A stretch of 64,000 nt of DNA from Shewanella fidelis ATCC BAA-318 (GTDB lineage Bacteria > Pseudomonadota > Gammaproteobacteria > Enterobacterales > Shewanellaceae): positions 54,947-118,946 of the forward strand of contig NZ_JADX01000020.1 in assembly GCF_000518605.1 (NCBI RefSeq), written 5' to 3'. The notes under the pieces were generated by a model. It made no database searches, was not told where the DNA came from, and saw only the letters and a program-made list of their open reading frames with translations. Below, one piece after another: positions 36,649-46,855 of this stretch (position 1 is its first letter; every line of letters starts with the position of its first letter). Position numbers and translations under genes: made by a program.

Positions 36649-39600
36649 ATGTTGATAATGAAACGATTATTTTGCGCATTAGTCGTTATTACGATTGTGC
36701 TATCGGGAACAAGCTACAGTGATGATACAGAGCTATATGTATTTGAATCTACCGCCCGATCAGGCTCTCGGCCACAAGTTTTAATTATCTTTGACAATTC
36801 TGGCAGTATGAGTACTGATGAGACTACGGACTCTTTTTATCCACGTGGCGATGAGAGTTTAGGTGGTTCAACAAAGCTATATTACAGTAAAGGTGCCGGG
36901 GTTCCCTCGCTATCTAGCCCTAATTTCATAAAAAATAAGTTTAATGGTTGTAAGCGCTCGAAGTCATATCTAAAAGAGTATGGTTTTTTTACTGGCTTTA
37001 TCCGTGAATACAGTTTTGTTGGAGAAAATGGAACTTGGTCAGAATTACCAGATACATTAGCCACAACCATCACCCATACCGACTGTTTTGAAGATTTTGA
37101 AGACTCAAATGCCGTTAATTATAAAAACGCCAACAACATACCGGATGGATTGCCGGTTGATAGTTTGGGGACATCAGCATCTCCTCAACCATACACTTTG
37201 GTTTCCGGTAGTTCATCTGCCGATCAAAAATCAGCAGCACTAACTAAAGCGCTATTAACAAATTTTGGTATTGGTAAGTCCGTTACCTTCTACACTGAAA
37301 AATACGTTACTTGGTATCACAGCACTAAATCCCAACAGGATATCTCTCGCTTAGAAATCGCTCAAAGAGTGATGGAGGATACCGTTGTCACTACCCCTAG
37401 TGTCGATTTCGGCTTGGCAGTATTTAACTATAATAATGGTAGCAGTGATGACGGTGGACGCATTATTTCTGGCATTAAACGACTGAATACGGTGCAAAAA
37501 AAGTCGTTAATAACAACCATTGGTAATTTAAACGCTGAGACATGGACACCACTGTGTGAAACCTTATATGAGGCATACCGTTATTTTGGCGGCGGTGCGC
37601 CAAAGTTTGCACTTGAAGCTGGCAGTGCCTCACCGGCTAGAGATACCAGTATTGAAAGTAATGGTAAATACATATCACCTTTCGTTGGTGGTCAATGTTC
37701 AGATAGAGCTTATGTCGTTTATATTACCGACGGCGCACCGACTCGCGACAGTGCAGCGAACGGTATTATCGACGATCTAGATGGCTATGACGCTAATAAC
37801 ATCGTTGATGGCAGCTATTTGCCGGCGCTTGCTAGTATTATGAATAATAAAGATATCAATACAGCCGTTGATGGTGAGCAGTTTGTTACCACATTTACCA
37901 TTGGATTTAGTGATGGTGCAGCAAGTGCAGAGCCTATTTTGAAAAGAGCTGCTGAACTTGGCGGCGGCAAATACTTTGCTGCAAGTGATGCATCAGCGTT
38001 ACAAACGGCGTTGTCACAAGTGTTTTCACAAATCTTGGAAACCAATGCAAGTTTTACTTCTCCTTCAATAGCCAGTAATAATTTTGACCGTACACAAACA
38101 TTTGATTCGGCGTATTACGCCATGTTCTTGCCTAATAAAGGCCCTCGTTGGATGGGCAATATCAAGAAATTTAAGGTAACAGGGAGTGGCGATATCGTTG
38201 ATAAAAACGGTGCATTAGCGATTGATGCCGATGGCAATTTAAAATCTTCAGCCTGTTCATATTGGACTTCTGACGCCGTGTGTGCCGCTACATCTAATGG
38301 TGGGGATGGCAATGACGTGCGCACCGGAGGGGCATCGTTAAGTATTAGAAATACTGCTTCGCGTACCTTGTATGGCAATTTTGGCACTAATGGGGCGTTA
38401 ACCAGTTTTAGCAAAAATAATGCTCAGACGATGGCGGGAAGTGAAGCCTTATTAGCTGATTTTATGGGGGTGGATTCTAGTCAGTTAAGTGAAATGTTTG
38501 ACTGGGCTAAAGGCGTTGATGTTGACGATGATAATAACGACTCGAGCACAACTGATAAAAGAGAAGATATTTTCGGTGATCCACTCCATTCAAAGCCCTT
38601 AGCGATAAACTTTGGAACTCAGGCCGCTCAAGATATTAGAGTGCTGGTTGGCACTAACCATGGCTTTTTGCATATGCTAAAAGATACGGGCGAAAACGTT
38701 GAGGAAACTTGGGCATTTATGCCTTATGAACTACTGTCAAATATTGCTGAGTTACGTGCCAATATTCCAACAGGCGTTCATTCAGTTTATGGATTAGATT
38801 CTTCGCCAGTCGCTTATGTCGAACAAAATGCAAGTGGTGGCGTCAACAAGGCTTGGCTATTCATTGGTATGCGTCGTGGCGGTAAGTCTTATTATGCACT
38901 TGATATTTCGAATCCTGACTCTCCGAGTTTTATGTGGAAAATCGATCCGGATTCAACTGGGATGGGGGAGCTAGGACAAACGTGGGCAGAGCCAGTTGTA
39001 ACTAAAATTCCAGGATGGCCTGCGGGCAATACCGATCCAGCAACTGCAAAACCTGTGATAATTTTTGGTGCAGGTTACTCTCCATCAACGAAAGATCCTG
39101 CTGCAGTAGGTCATGATGATACGCAAGCTCGAGGTGTATTTATTGTTGATGCAGAAACTGGTGTGCTGGTTCATTCTTTTGGAGCAACGTCTGGCGGAAG
39201 TACAACAACGTTACCTGGCATAGTTGACAGCATCCCTAATGCAGTTGCCGTACTTGACTCTGACGGCGACTCTCTTAGAGATAGGATATACGCTTCTGAT
39301 ACAGGTGGTAATGTATGGCGTATGGACTTGCCATCTGGTTCTCCAACAGATTCTACAAGCCCGTGGACCGCATATAAATTTGCTGATCTAGGCGGTAATA
39401 GTTTGAGCAACGATAGACGCTTTTTTGCTGAGCCTGTTGTAGCGCAAACTGTATTTACAAATATTGCTGAGGTGAGTGTGACGGTCAACGGCACAACGAC
39501 AACGACTAAAACATACCAGAATGTACCTTATGATGCGGTTACATTAGGTACAGGACATCGTCCGCACCCAAGTGATTTAAGTCGCGCCGATATGTTTTAT

Positions 39601-40161
39601 GTCCTGCAAGATCGCAATGTTGTTAGCCGATCATTTGGTGTAACAGGAAACCCTGTACCTGATGCATTAACCCTGACGGATCTTTACAACGTAACAAGCG
39701 CAGCGCCGAGTACTGAGGATGAAAATATTAGTTTCGGTAGCAAACGTGGTTGGTTCTATGGTTTCAGTGACGCGGGAGAAAAGAGCTTATCTGCTTCAAC
39801 GATTATTGAAGGAAGGGTATTTTTTACATCATATGTTCCCGGTGATACTTCTGCTTCTAACCAGTGTTTAATATCGGGCATGGGAAGGCTTTATGGTTTT
39901 GATTTGCATAAGGGGACTCGTTCTTATACCCGAGAGTATATCGAAATGGGAGAACGTGTTCCTGATACGCCACAGTTGGTGATCCCGCCAAATGGTAACG
40001 ATGACTCTTATATGTATCTAATCGGTATAGGTAAGGCTGGCAATGACATGATTAAAGTCGATGATCCCAACAACACGGCTGATACCTGTTTACCGGGAGA
40101 TGACAAGTGCGCTGGTGGCGGACCAAAGGTTAATCGGATTTATTATTATATCAATGAGTAG
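36649..40161 (+). CDS. pilY1: type IV pilus tip adhesin/assembly protein PilY1
   Basis: A 1170-residue secreted protein with a signal peptide (about residues 1-24). The N-terminal half holds a von Willebrand A-like domain whose MIDAS motif DNSGS is at LIIFDNSGSMSTDE, and later VVYITDGAPTRDS. The C-terminal half is a PilC-type seven-bladed beta-propeller, with VLVGTNHGFLHML and an EF-hand-like calcium loop DSDGDSLRDRIYASD. PilY1 acts in adhesion, mechanosensing and the extension/retraction balance. It starts 2 bases after pilX. Confidence 0.93.
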   Translation: MLIMKRLFCALVVITIVLSGTSYSDDTELYVFESTARSGSRPQVLIIFDNSGSMSTDETTDSFYPRGDESLGGSTKLYYSKGAGVPSLSSPNFIKNKFNGCKRSKSYLKEYGFFTGFIREYSFVGENGTWSELPDTLATTITHTDCFEDFEDSNAVNYKNANNIPDGLPVDSLGTSASPQPYTLVSGSSSADQKSAALTKALLTNFGIGKSVTFYTEKYVTWYHSTKSQQDISRLEIAQRVMEDTVVTTPSVDFGLAVFNYNNGSSDDGGRIISGIKRLNTVQKKSLITTIGNLNAETWTPLCETLYEAYRYFGGGAPKFALEAGSASPARDTSIESNGKYISPFVGGQCSDRAYVVYITDGAPTRDSAANGIIDDLDGYDANNIVDGSYLPALASIMNNKDINTAVDGEQFVTTFTIGFSDGAASAEPILKRAAELGGGKYFAASDASALQTALSQVFSQILETNASFTSPSIASNNFDRTQTFDSAYYAMFLPNKGPRWMGNIKKFKVTGSGDIVDKNGALAIDADGNLKSSACSYWTSDAVCAATSNGGDGNDVRTGGASLSIRNTASRTLYGNFGTNGALTSFSKNNAQTMAGSEALLADFMGVDSSQLSEMFDWAKGVDVDDDNNDSSTTDKREDIFGDPLHSKPLAINFGTQAAQDIRVLVGTNHGFLHMLKDTGENVEETWAFMPYELLSNIAELRANIPTGVHSVYGLDSSPVAYVEQNASGGVNKAWLFIGMRRGGKSYYALDISNPDSPSFMWKIDPDSTGMGELGQTWAEPVVTKIPGWPAGNTDPATAKPVIIFGAGYSPSTKDPAAVGHDDTQARGVFIVDAETGVLVHSFGATSGGSTTTLPGIVDSIPNAVAVLDSDGDSLRDRIYASDTGGNVWRMDLPSGSPTDSTSPWTAYKFADLGGNSLSNDRRFFAEPVVAQTVFTNIAEVSVTVNGTTTTTKTYQNVPYDAVTLGTGHRPHPSDLSRADMFYVLQDRNVVSRSFGVTGNPVPDALTLTDLYNVTSAAPSTEDENISFGSKRGWFYGFSDAGEKSLSASTIIEGRVFFTSYVPGDTSASNQCLISGMGRLYGFDLHKGTRSYTREYIEMGERVPDTPQLVIPPNGNDDSYMYLIGIGKAGNDMIKVDDPNNTADTCLPGDDKCAGGGPKVNRIYYYINE

Positions 40162-40164
40162 TTT

Positions 40165-40551
40165 ATGAAAAATAAAGGCTTTAGTTTAATTGAAGTGATG
40201 ATTGCCGTAGCGATCTTGGGAATTTTGGCTAGTTTAGCCTATCCGTCTTATGTTGAATATGTCGCAAAAGGAGCACGGGCTGACGGCTTATCCGGTTTGA
40301 TGAAAGTGGCTAATTTACAAGAGCAGTACTATTTAGATAATCGGCAATATGCAACGGATATGACAAAGTTAGGGCTAGCAGCAGATCCTTTTATTGTTGA
40401 GAATGGCTTCTATAGTATCGATTCAACAGGCAGTGGCAGTTTTGTTGCTATCGCGACAGCATTAGGCGCTCAAGCAAGTAGAGATCCTAATTGTACTGCA
40501 ATACAGATTACTGATACTGGGGCGAGAACCCCCTTGGAGTGTTGGCAATGA
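40165..40551 (+). CDS. pilE: type IV pilin-like protein PilE
   Basis: A 128-residue minor pilin with the consensus prepilin signal MKNKG-FSLIEVMIAVAILGILASLAYPSYVEYV and a C-terminal disulfide pair (NCTAIQ...LECWQ). ARADGLSGLMKVANLQEQYYLDNRQYA is typical of PilE next to pilY1. It overlaps the next gene by 4 bases (ATGA), which indicates translational coupling. Confidence 0.92.
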   Translation: MKNKGFSLIEVMIAVAILGILASLAYPSYVEYVAKGARADGLSGLMKVANLQEQYYLDNRQYATDMTKLGLAADPFIVENGFYSIDSTGSGSFVAIATALGAQASRDPNCTAIQITDTGARTPLECWQ

Positions 40552-40844
40552 TACGATATTTCCTAATGGTTTTTGCATTTATAGCTGCAGATGTACATGC
40601 CGAAGGTTCTGAAAAAAAAGAATTTAAATGTCATGTCGTCACCAGTATCGGTGATCAAGTGACACTTTACCGTTGGCCAGTGGAAAAAAAGAACTATTAT
40701 ATGCAGAGACTGCCGATGAAAAAGGTGCCTAAATCGCAACCGGGAAGAAGACCATTGATAAAAGAAGTGGTTGAGTGTGTAGAGAGCCATGCATCTTTCA
40801 GCACTGCAATAGCAAGAGAGCTCGATGCTAATTTAGCGCGGTAG
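40548..40844 (+). CDS. small secreted protein, TapY2-like
   Basis: A 98-residue precursor with signal peptide MIRYFLMVFAFIAADVHA-EGS and a basic mature part with two cysteines (KCHVVTS... and VECVES), a likely disulfide. Size, signal and place after pilE match the TapY2 family of type IVa pilus/secretion loci in Shewanella and Aeromonas; I assign it mainly by context. The start is coupled to the pilE stop by an ATGA overlap. Confidence 0.6.
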   Translation: MIRYFLMVFAFIAADVHAEGSEKKEFKCHVVTSIGDQVTLYRWPVEKKNYYMQRLPMKKVPKSQPGRRPLIKEVVECVESHASFSTAIARELDANLAR

Positions 40845-40889
40845 TGTTGAAGAGGGACTGCATCGTATCCCATTGAGTAAGCTATTTGG

Positions 40890-41405
40890 TTAGCTGCAGG
40901 TTATTGTACCAGTAGCAAATCTAACTTTACCTGAGATGCTAAGCTGTAATGCCATAGATTCAGGGCTTGACTTGCTGCTAGGACAGTAGCTCAATAGACC
41001 TGAGTTAAAGTTACTAGAAATAAAGCCATCACTGTCTATTGTTATGGTGCTTTGGTCGTAGTCGATAAAGTCTTTACTATTAAAAGGTGCGATCTCAAGC
41101 AAAAGCTGATCTGTACCGTCTATGGTGTTTAGTGTGCCGTTATCGACAAAAACGCTAAAGCCACCGATCCAATTACTACCACAACTCGTTGAGCTTAATG
41201 GGCATATTGTTATACGAGTTCCATAGCTTAGCGCATGATTGCGAGCAAACTGAATAGCCTGTTGGATACTACGTATATTACTTTCTGCACGATAGCCATC
41301 ATACATAGAAGTTAGTGATGGCATGCCTACAGTTAATAATATTGCTGCAACAGCAATCGTCACCATTAGCTCAACTAACGTAAAGCCTGATTGTTTTTTT
41401 TGCAT
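40890..41405 (-). CDS. GspH/FimT-family pseudopilin (first of two paralogues)
   Basis: A 171-residue minor pilin with prepilin signal KKQSG-FTLVELMVTIAVAAILLTVGMPSL and the GspH/FimT domain: AIQFARNHALSYGTRITICPLSS and the C-terminal SGKVRFATG. Four cysteines could form two disulfides. Together with the next gene it would supply the FimT/FimU members of the pilus initiation complex; some FimT proteins bind DNA for uptake, which cannot be judged here. It converges with the pilV-E operon. Confidence 0.87.
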   Translation of the reverse strand: MQKKQSGFTLVELMVTIAVAAILLTVGMPSLTSMYDGYRAESNIRSIQQAIQFARNHALSYGTRITICPLSSTSCGSNWIGGFSVFVDNGTLNTIDGTDQLLLEIAPFNSKDFIDYDQSTITIDSDGFISSNFNSGLLSYCPSSKSSPESMALQLSISGKVRFATGTITCS

Positions 41406-41493
41406 GAAAGATCCCTAGTTGCAGTATTTTTGTTAAAAAACATCAGTCTTTCATACTAGCAAAGTAACGTTATTAGTTAAATAGCGCTGTTTT

Positions 41494-42003
41494 TTATGGG
41501 CATTGTACAACTTTATTAGAATATCGCACCCGTCCTGATTGGCTTATGATAACAGCGCGTGAATATCGGCTGTTTTTGCTATCAGGGCAATAACGCAGTG
41601 TGCCGTTGGTCCCTGATGCTAGCCCGTCAGGCTGAAAGCGGATAGCTGCTCGATTATAACTAATATGATCTTTAGCGTTAAAAGGCCCTAAAGTCTGAAT
41701 GATTTGATCTGTAGCGTCTAACCGATTGGCGACACCCAAGTCGGTAAATACGGTTATATTTTCCAACCAATTTGATACGCAGGCTTTATTTTTCAACGGG
41801 CAGACGGTTACTCTTGCTCCGTAGGCAACAGCATGGTTTCTAGCTAATTGTATTGATTGCCGTATTTTACGAATATTTGAGTCGGAACGGGCGTGAGCAT
41901 AAAATGCTTTCAATGATGGTAGAGACACAGATATTAGGATCATGGCAACTGACATTGTGATCATGATTTCTAAGACGGTAACCCCTACAGACTTAATCTG
42001 CAT
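41494..42003 (-). CDS. GspH/FimT-family pseudopilin (second paralogue)
   Basis: A 169-residue paralogue of the neighbouring gene; both have SDSNIRKIRQSIQLARNHAVAYGARVTVCPL-type cores and a C-terminal SGRVRYSN. The signal reads KSVG-VTVLEIMITMSV, so the residue after the cleaved Gly is Val rather than the usual Phe, while Glu at +5 is kept. GGAGGAGT lies upstream of the ATG. Together with the first paralogue it is probably co-transcribed (88-base gap). Confidence 0.85.
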   Translation of the reverse strand: MQIKSVGVTVLEIMITMSVAMILISVSLPSLKAFYAHARSDSNIRKIRQSIQLARNHAVAYGARVTVCPLKNKACVSNWLENITVFTDLGVANRLDATDQIIQTLGPFNAKDHISYNRAAIRFQPDGLASGTNGTLRYCPDSKNSRYSRAVIISQSGRVRYSNKVVQCP

Positions 42004-42203
42004 AAGTACTCCTCCTTGAGCAATAGGTTATTTTACATCCTGTAAATACACCTACACATGATAAGTATAGACTTGGTTTTAGTTAACGTCAGTGGGAATT
42101 AATAGTTTATTGGTATATCTGAATAGCTATTCATTAGTTACAGCACTAAATCACTTTAGACTTCAGAGTTTTGTTACCGCGTGGTAAGCTACTGCGCAAT
42201 TAA

Positions 42204-42578
<375 letters not shown>

Positions 42579-42588
42579 CAGCGAGCGC

Positions 42589-42643
42589 CTTTTCGCATTA
42601 CCTAATACCAATCAAAATAAGTAATGTAAGTAATGCGAAAAAG
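42589..42643. terminator. inverted repeat between convergent glnB and nagR
   Basis: CTTTTCGCATTAC (42589-42601) pairs with GTAATGCGAAAAAG (42630-42643), 13 bp with one bulge, around a 28-base loop. The loop begins CTAATACCAATCA, the reverse complement of TGATTGGTATTAG seen beside the dispersed repeats. It could act as a bidirectional terminator or be a repeat remnant. Confidence 0.55.
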
Positions 42644-42666
42644 CAGCAAGTGAACTTTATGAGACT

Positions 42667-43683
42667 TTAGCCTCTTACTTGTGTGGTAGAGTCTCGGATC
42701 ACAGGCTCAGGTAAGAAAACTTTACCTAGTTGTGCAGGTTTGTCTTTGCGCTTAGCTATTAATAGTTCTGTAGCAATATGTGCGATCTCTTCGTTTGGCT
42801 GGTGGACGGTCGTAAGTTTTGGCCATGTTTGACGCGAAAATGGGCTGTCCTCAAAACCTACAATTGATATTTCCGCAGGAATATCCACACCTTCAAGCCG
42901 AGCAGCAAATAATGCTCCTGCAGCGATCTCATCATTACAAGCTACAATTGCAGTAGGTCTAGTGCGTTGCTTCAGCAGATCTTTTGCACCTTGTACTCCA
43001 GATTCAAATGAATATTTTCCATCAATAATGAAATCGTCATTAATACTCAGTTGGTTATTAGTTAACGCTTGTTTGTAGCCAGCTAAGCGCTCTTTTGTTG
43101 AAGCATGTTCATGATCACCGCTTAAAAATGCAATGTGCTTATGGCCTAGGTCGATGAGGTGTTGAGTGATTGAAATCGCTCCGGATCTATCATTTACTAA
43201 TACGGCTAAGCCGTTATTGGTATCTACTTTTTCTCCCGCGATAATGCGCACATAGTTGGCGTCTATTTCGTCTAATGCCGCTAAAATAACAGGATCTTCT
43301 GACAGTGGTGGGGTAAGTACTAAGCCTGATAAACGATTATGTTTAACTAAGTCGGTGAGCTCTTTGCAGATATTCGCTGCTGTTGAATTGCAAGGGTGAA
43401 TGAGCAACTCATAACCGAGATCCTTACAGGCTGATAAAATCCCATTTTGCATATCGATAATGTAATAGGCATTAGGATTATCATAGATAAACCCAATTAC
43501 GTACGATTTAGTTCCTGCAAGATTTCTAGCTGCTAAGTTTGGCTGATAATTTAGCGCCTTAATTGCAGAGTTTACCTTATCTATTGTTACCTGCTTTACA
43601 GACGGCTCATTATTAGTTACTCGGGATACAGTTTTAATCGATACGCCTGCATGTTTAGCGACATCATTTATGGTGACTTTCAT
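42667..43683 (-). CDS. nagR: LacI-family transcriptional repressor NagR
   Basis: A 338-residue LacI/GalR repressor. The N-terminal helix-turn-helix is TINDVAKHAGVSIKTVSRVTNN, with the hinge PNLAARNLAG, and a periplasmic-binding-protein-like effector domain follows. Shewanella NagR represses GlcNAc/chitin genes and releases DNA when GlcNAc metabolites are present. Its expected palindrome occurs five times in this window, always in front of genes of the same pathway, which supports the assignment. It is divergent from the TonB-dependent receptor; the nearest operator is about 343 bases from its own start. Confidence 0.88.
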   Translation of the reverse strand: MKVTINDVAKHAGVSIKTVSRVTNNEPSVKQVTIDKVNSAIKALNYQPNLAARNLAGTKSYVIGFIYDNPNAYYIIDMQNGILSACKDLGYELLIHPCNSTAANICKELTDLVKHNRLSGLVLTPPLSEDPVILAALDEIDANYVRIIAGEKVDTNNGLAVLVNDRSGAISITQHLIDLGHKHIAFLSGDHEHASTKERLAGYKQALTNNQLSINDDFIIDGKYSFESGVQGAKDLLKQRTRPTAIVACNDEIAAGALFAARLEGVDIPAEISIVGFEDSPFSRQTWPKLTTVHQPNEEIAHIATELLIAKRKDKPAQLGKVFLPEPVIRDSTTQVRG

Positions 43684-44025
43684 TAAACGTGTTCTCGTTT
43701 TTGACTCATTGCATACAGTTAAATCAAGCTAACACTTGTTTAACATCAGACGTTTTTAAAGGCATTTAGCCATAAGATATAACGATATAGTGCGAAGTTT
43801 TAACTCATTTAGCAATGAGAAGTAGTTAACTTTTTCTGTTTTTACAAGTCATAGAAAAAAAATCTATTTGTTGGTCACATTTTCTTACATAACTTAAGTT
43901 ACTGTATTTAATTAATAATTAATATTGTAAGGCTAAACTTTTGTTACTCGATTTCGATTGGCGTGCGCTTATGGTTATTTTGTTGTGGCGCAGCTGTTAA
44001 TAATTGTGTAATGTTTGCACTAGAC
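43684..44025. other. nagR/receptor divergent intergenic region
   Basis: About 340 AT-rich bases that must carry the nagR promoter. I see no further operator and no small gene in it; the only clear element, the NagR operator, lies at its right end. Confidence 0.5.
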
Positions 44026-44041
44026 ATGACAGCGTTGTCAT
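44026..44041 (+). promoter_or_regulatory. NagR operator 1 (TonB-dependent receptor)
   Basis: ATGACAGCGTTGTCAT, 62 bases before the receptor ATG. It is identical at all 16 positions to operator 3. Confidence 0.85.
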
Positions 44042-44103
44042 TCCTGATTGGGGAATGGTTATGGATATAAAAAAAGATAATAAGTTATGGAAGGGAAAAC
44101 GAG

Positions 44104-46725
44104 ATGCGACCATCAAACCTTAAGAAAAGTGTACTAGCTACAAATATTGCGCTAATGCTCGGAACTGCAGTCTCTATGTCTGCTGTTGCTGCTGAAGCGG
44201 ATTCTGCACCTACAGCAGATGAAAATATTGAGAAAATTGAAGTGCGTGGTATGCGTGCTTCTATGAAAGCGTCAGTAAATGCGAAACGATTTTCTGACTC
44301 AGTAGTTGATGCTGTAACGGCAGAAGATATTGGTAAGTTCCCAGATGGCGATGTGGGTGAGTCACTTGGACGTATTCCAGGTGTTGCTGTAAACCGTCAG
44401 TTTGGTCAAGGTCAGCAAGTTTCTATTCGTGGCGCTTCAAGCCAGCTGACTCGTACTTTACTTAATGGACATTCGGTTGCATCGACAGGTTGGTTTGACC
44501 AACAAGCTATTGACCGTAGTTTTAACTACTCATTACTTCCGCCTCAATTGGTAAGTGGTATTGAAGTTTATAAGTCGTCTCAGGCAGATATCACTGAAGG
44601 TGGTATCGGTGGTACAGTTATTGTAAAAACACGTAAGCCATTAGATCTTGATTCAAATACAGTGTTTGTTAGTGCAAAAGGTGATTACGGTACAATTTCA
44701 GAAGAGATTGATCCTGAGTTATCAGGCTTATACAGCTGGAAAAATGAAGATGAAAACTTCGGTATTTTAGTCGCTGGTGCGGGTTCACAAACTGAATATC
44801 AACGTAACGGTATTGAAACGTTACTTGGTTGGGGTGAAATTGTTCCATCTACTTTCCAACAAGATCGTGAACGCACAGCATTCAATGTTGCAGCGCAATA
44901 TCGTCCAACAGAAGCACTTGAGTTTGGTTTAACTTATACTGCGCTAGATCTAAAAGCGAATAACGCCAACACTTCTATCTTCCTTTTCCCTACACAACAA
45001 GGCGTTAGTACTTGTAATCAAACAAACGCAGCCGGTGTTTGTACTGATATTACCCACACAGGTGAGGGCGGATTTGCTTGGGCTCAAACATGGGCTCGTG
45101 AAGCTGAAATGACTTCAGATACAATCGATTTTGATTTTAATTTTGAAGCGGAAAACTTTACTGTTGATGGTCGTATTGGTAATACAACGTCTGACGGTGG
45201 TACTAGCTTAACCTCTAACTACGGTAACTCTATTGGTCAGCCGGGTGATTTTGCAGGTCATTATGATGCGACTGGTAAAGTTATTGATATTGATATTGCG
45301 AACAAGCACTTTGGAGCTGAAGACTTTAACGGTGAACTATCGTCAGCTGCTTGGGCACTAAAGAAACAGCCTAACACTGATGAAGAAACTTATGCGCAGT
45401 TAAACTTTACTATTCCTGTTGAACTAGGTGCAATCACTTCATTTAAGACGGGTATTCGTTATGCTGATCATGATGTGACTCAGCAGACTGATATCGCAAC
45501 AGTTGGTGATATTGCTGTACGTGATGCTTCACATTACTACAGTGGCACTATGTCTTCTGGTGCAGGCTTCACTCTACCTAAGCCGAATTTCGATGCTATG
45601 ATTGCAGACGCTAATGCTGCTATCACTGGTTTCGAGCGTGATAAGTCTGGTTATGGTACGTTGAACGAGAAGAACCTTGCGTTGTATGCAATGGCTAGCT
45701 TCGAGTCAGAAGGTATTCGCGGTAACTTCGGTCTACGTTATATCTCAACGGATGTTGAATCTGATTATTATGAGTTAAGTAACACAGGCCAATTCGCTGA
45801 TAACCTTAGCACTGCTAAGTCTAGCTATGACGATGTACTACCAAGCATTAACGTTGCATTTGACTTAACTTCAGACCTAATCTTGCGTACGTCTGCAGCC
45901 CAGGTTATTTCTCGTCCTAACTACTCAGAGTTATTTGCAACTTCAACACTACCAGGCTTGAATGACGGTACTCCTGGTAACGAAAAGCTAAACCGTGGCT
46001 CTGTATCACTTGATCCATTTAAAGCAACTCAGGCTGATGTTAGCTTAGAATGGTACTTTAGTGGTGAAGGTCTTGCTGCAATAACTTACTTTATTAAAGA
46101 TGTAAACTCTTTCATCTCTACTCGCCAAAAGCTTAATCAGCAAATTGGTATTGAAGATAACGACCTTATCGCCCAAGGCGGTAGCGCATGTGGTGTAGGC
46201 GTATACGATTGCTGGACTGTAAGTGAAAAGTACAACGCAACAGGCGGTCGTATTGAAGGTGTAGAACTACAGTTACAAGACTCATTTGAGAGCGGCTTAG
46301 GCTACTCTGTAAACTATACGTATGCAGATGCTGGTTCACCAGCTGAAAACTACCCAGATCAAGTTGGTGTGTTCTCTGACTCTTCAAAGCACACTGTTAA
46401 CTTAGTGGGTTACTACGAAATGGAGTCTTTCTCTGCTCGTTTAGCGTATAACTGGCGTAGTGAATACATGATGCGTGAACTACCAGGTTTCTACGGTAAC
46501 CGTCAACACGAAGATTATGGAACACTTGATCTAAGTGCTTCATATAGTGTGACTGAGTGGATGGACGTGACGTTTGAAGCTGTTAACCTAACAGAAGAAG
46601 ACAGCATCCAAACTGGTGTTGCTCCGCTTGATGCAGAAGTTATCCCAGAGTTTAAAGCTGACTATCCTGTATGGAGCTTTGAAGGTGAAGCACGTTATAA
46701 AGTTGGTGTAGCTTTCCGCTTCTAA
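44104..46725 (+). CDS. TonB-dependent receptor, probable chitin-oligosaccharide/GlcNAc uptake
   Basis: An 873-residue outer-membrane receptor with signal peptide (about 1-29), a TonB-box-like IEKIEVRGMR, a plug domain (DVGESLGRIPGVAVNRQFGQGQQVSIRGASSQ, ending GGIGGTVIVKTRKPL) and a 22-strand barrel that ends in VGVAFRF. It is of the type found in Shewanella, Xanthomonas and Caulobacter glycan loci. The NagR operator in front indicates that the substrate is GlcNAc oligosaccharide, by inference. It is followed by a terminator and then a halogenase-family gene. Confidence 0.9.
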   Translation: MRPSNLKKSVLATNIALMLGTAVSMSAVAAEADSAPTADENIEKIEVRGMRASMKASVNAKRFSDSVVDAVTAEDIGKFPDGDVGESLGRIPGVAVNRQFGQGQQVSIRGASSQLTRTLLNGHSVASTGWFDQQAIDRSFNYSLLPPQLVSGIEVYKSSQADITEGGIGGTVIVKTRKPLDLDSNTVFVSAKGDYGTISEEIDPELSGLYSWKNEDENFGILVAGAGSQTEYQRNGIETLLGWGEIVPSTFQQDRERTAFNVAAQYRPTEALEFGLTYTALDLKANNANTSIFLFPTQQGVSTCNQTNAAGVCTDITHTGEGGFAWAQTWAREAEMTSDTIDFDFNFEAENFTVDGRIGNTTSDGGTSLTSNYGNSIGQPGDFAGHYDATGKVIDIDIANKHFGAEDFNGELSSAAWALKKQPNTDEETYAQLNFTIPVELGAITSFKTGIRYADHDVTQQTDIATVGDIAVRDASHYYSGTMSSGAGFTLPKPNFDAMIADANAAITGFERDKSGYGTLNEKNLALYAMASFESEGIRGNFGLRYISTDVESDYYELSNTGQFADNLSTAKSSYDDVLPSINVAFDLTSDLILRTSAAQVISRPNYSELFATSTLPGLNDGTPGNEKLNRGSVSLDPFKATQADVSLEWYFSGEGLAAITYFIKDVNSFISTRQKLNQQIGIEDNDLIAQGGSACGVGVYDCWTVSEKYNATGGRIEGVELQLQDSFESGLGYSVNYTYADAGSPAENYPDQVGVFSDSSKHTVNLVGYYEMESFSARLAYNWRSEYMMRELPGFYGNRQHEDYGTLDLSASYSVTEWMDVTFEAVNLTEEDSIQTGVAPLDAEVIPEFKADYPVWSFEGEARYKVGVAFRF

Positions 46726-46748
46726 TTTATAAAAGATAATATGTATGT

Positions 46749-46775
46749 AAAAGCCCAGCAATAGCTGGGCTTTTT
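46749..46775 (+). terminator. terminator of the TonB-dependent receptor
   Basis: AAAAGCCCAGC and GCTGGGCTTTT form an 11-bp stem with an AATA loop and T run, 25 bases after the stop. It would reduce read-through into the halogenase-like gene. Confidence 0.9.
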
Positions 46776-46855
46776 GTTAAGTTATTATTGTTTAAACTCA
46801 GAGTCTTAGATGGTATTTTGAGTGTTATGTTTTTCAGCATTTATTGAGGGCAGCT

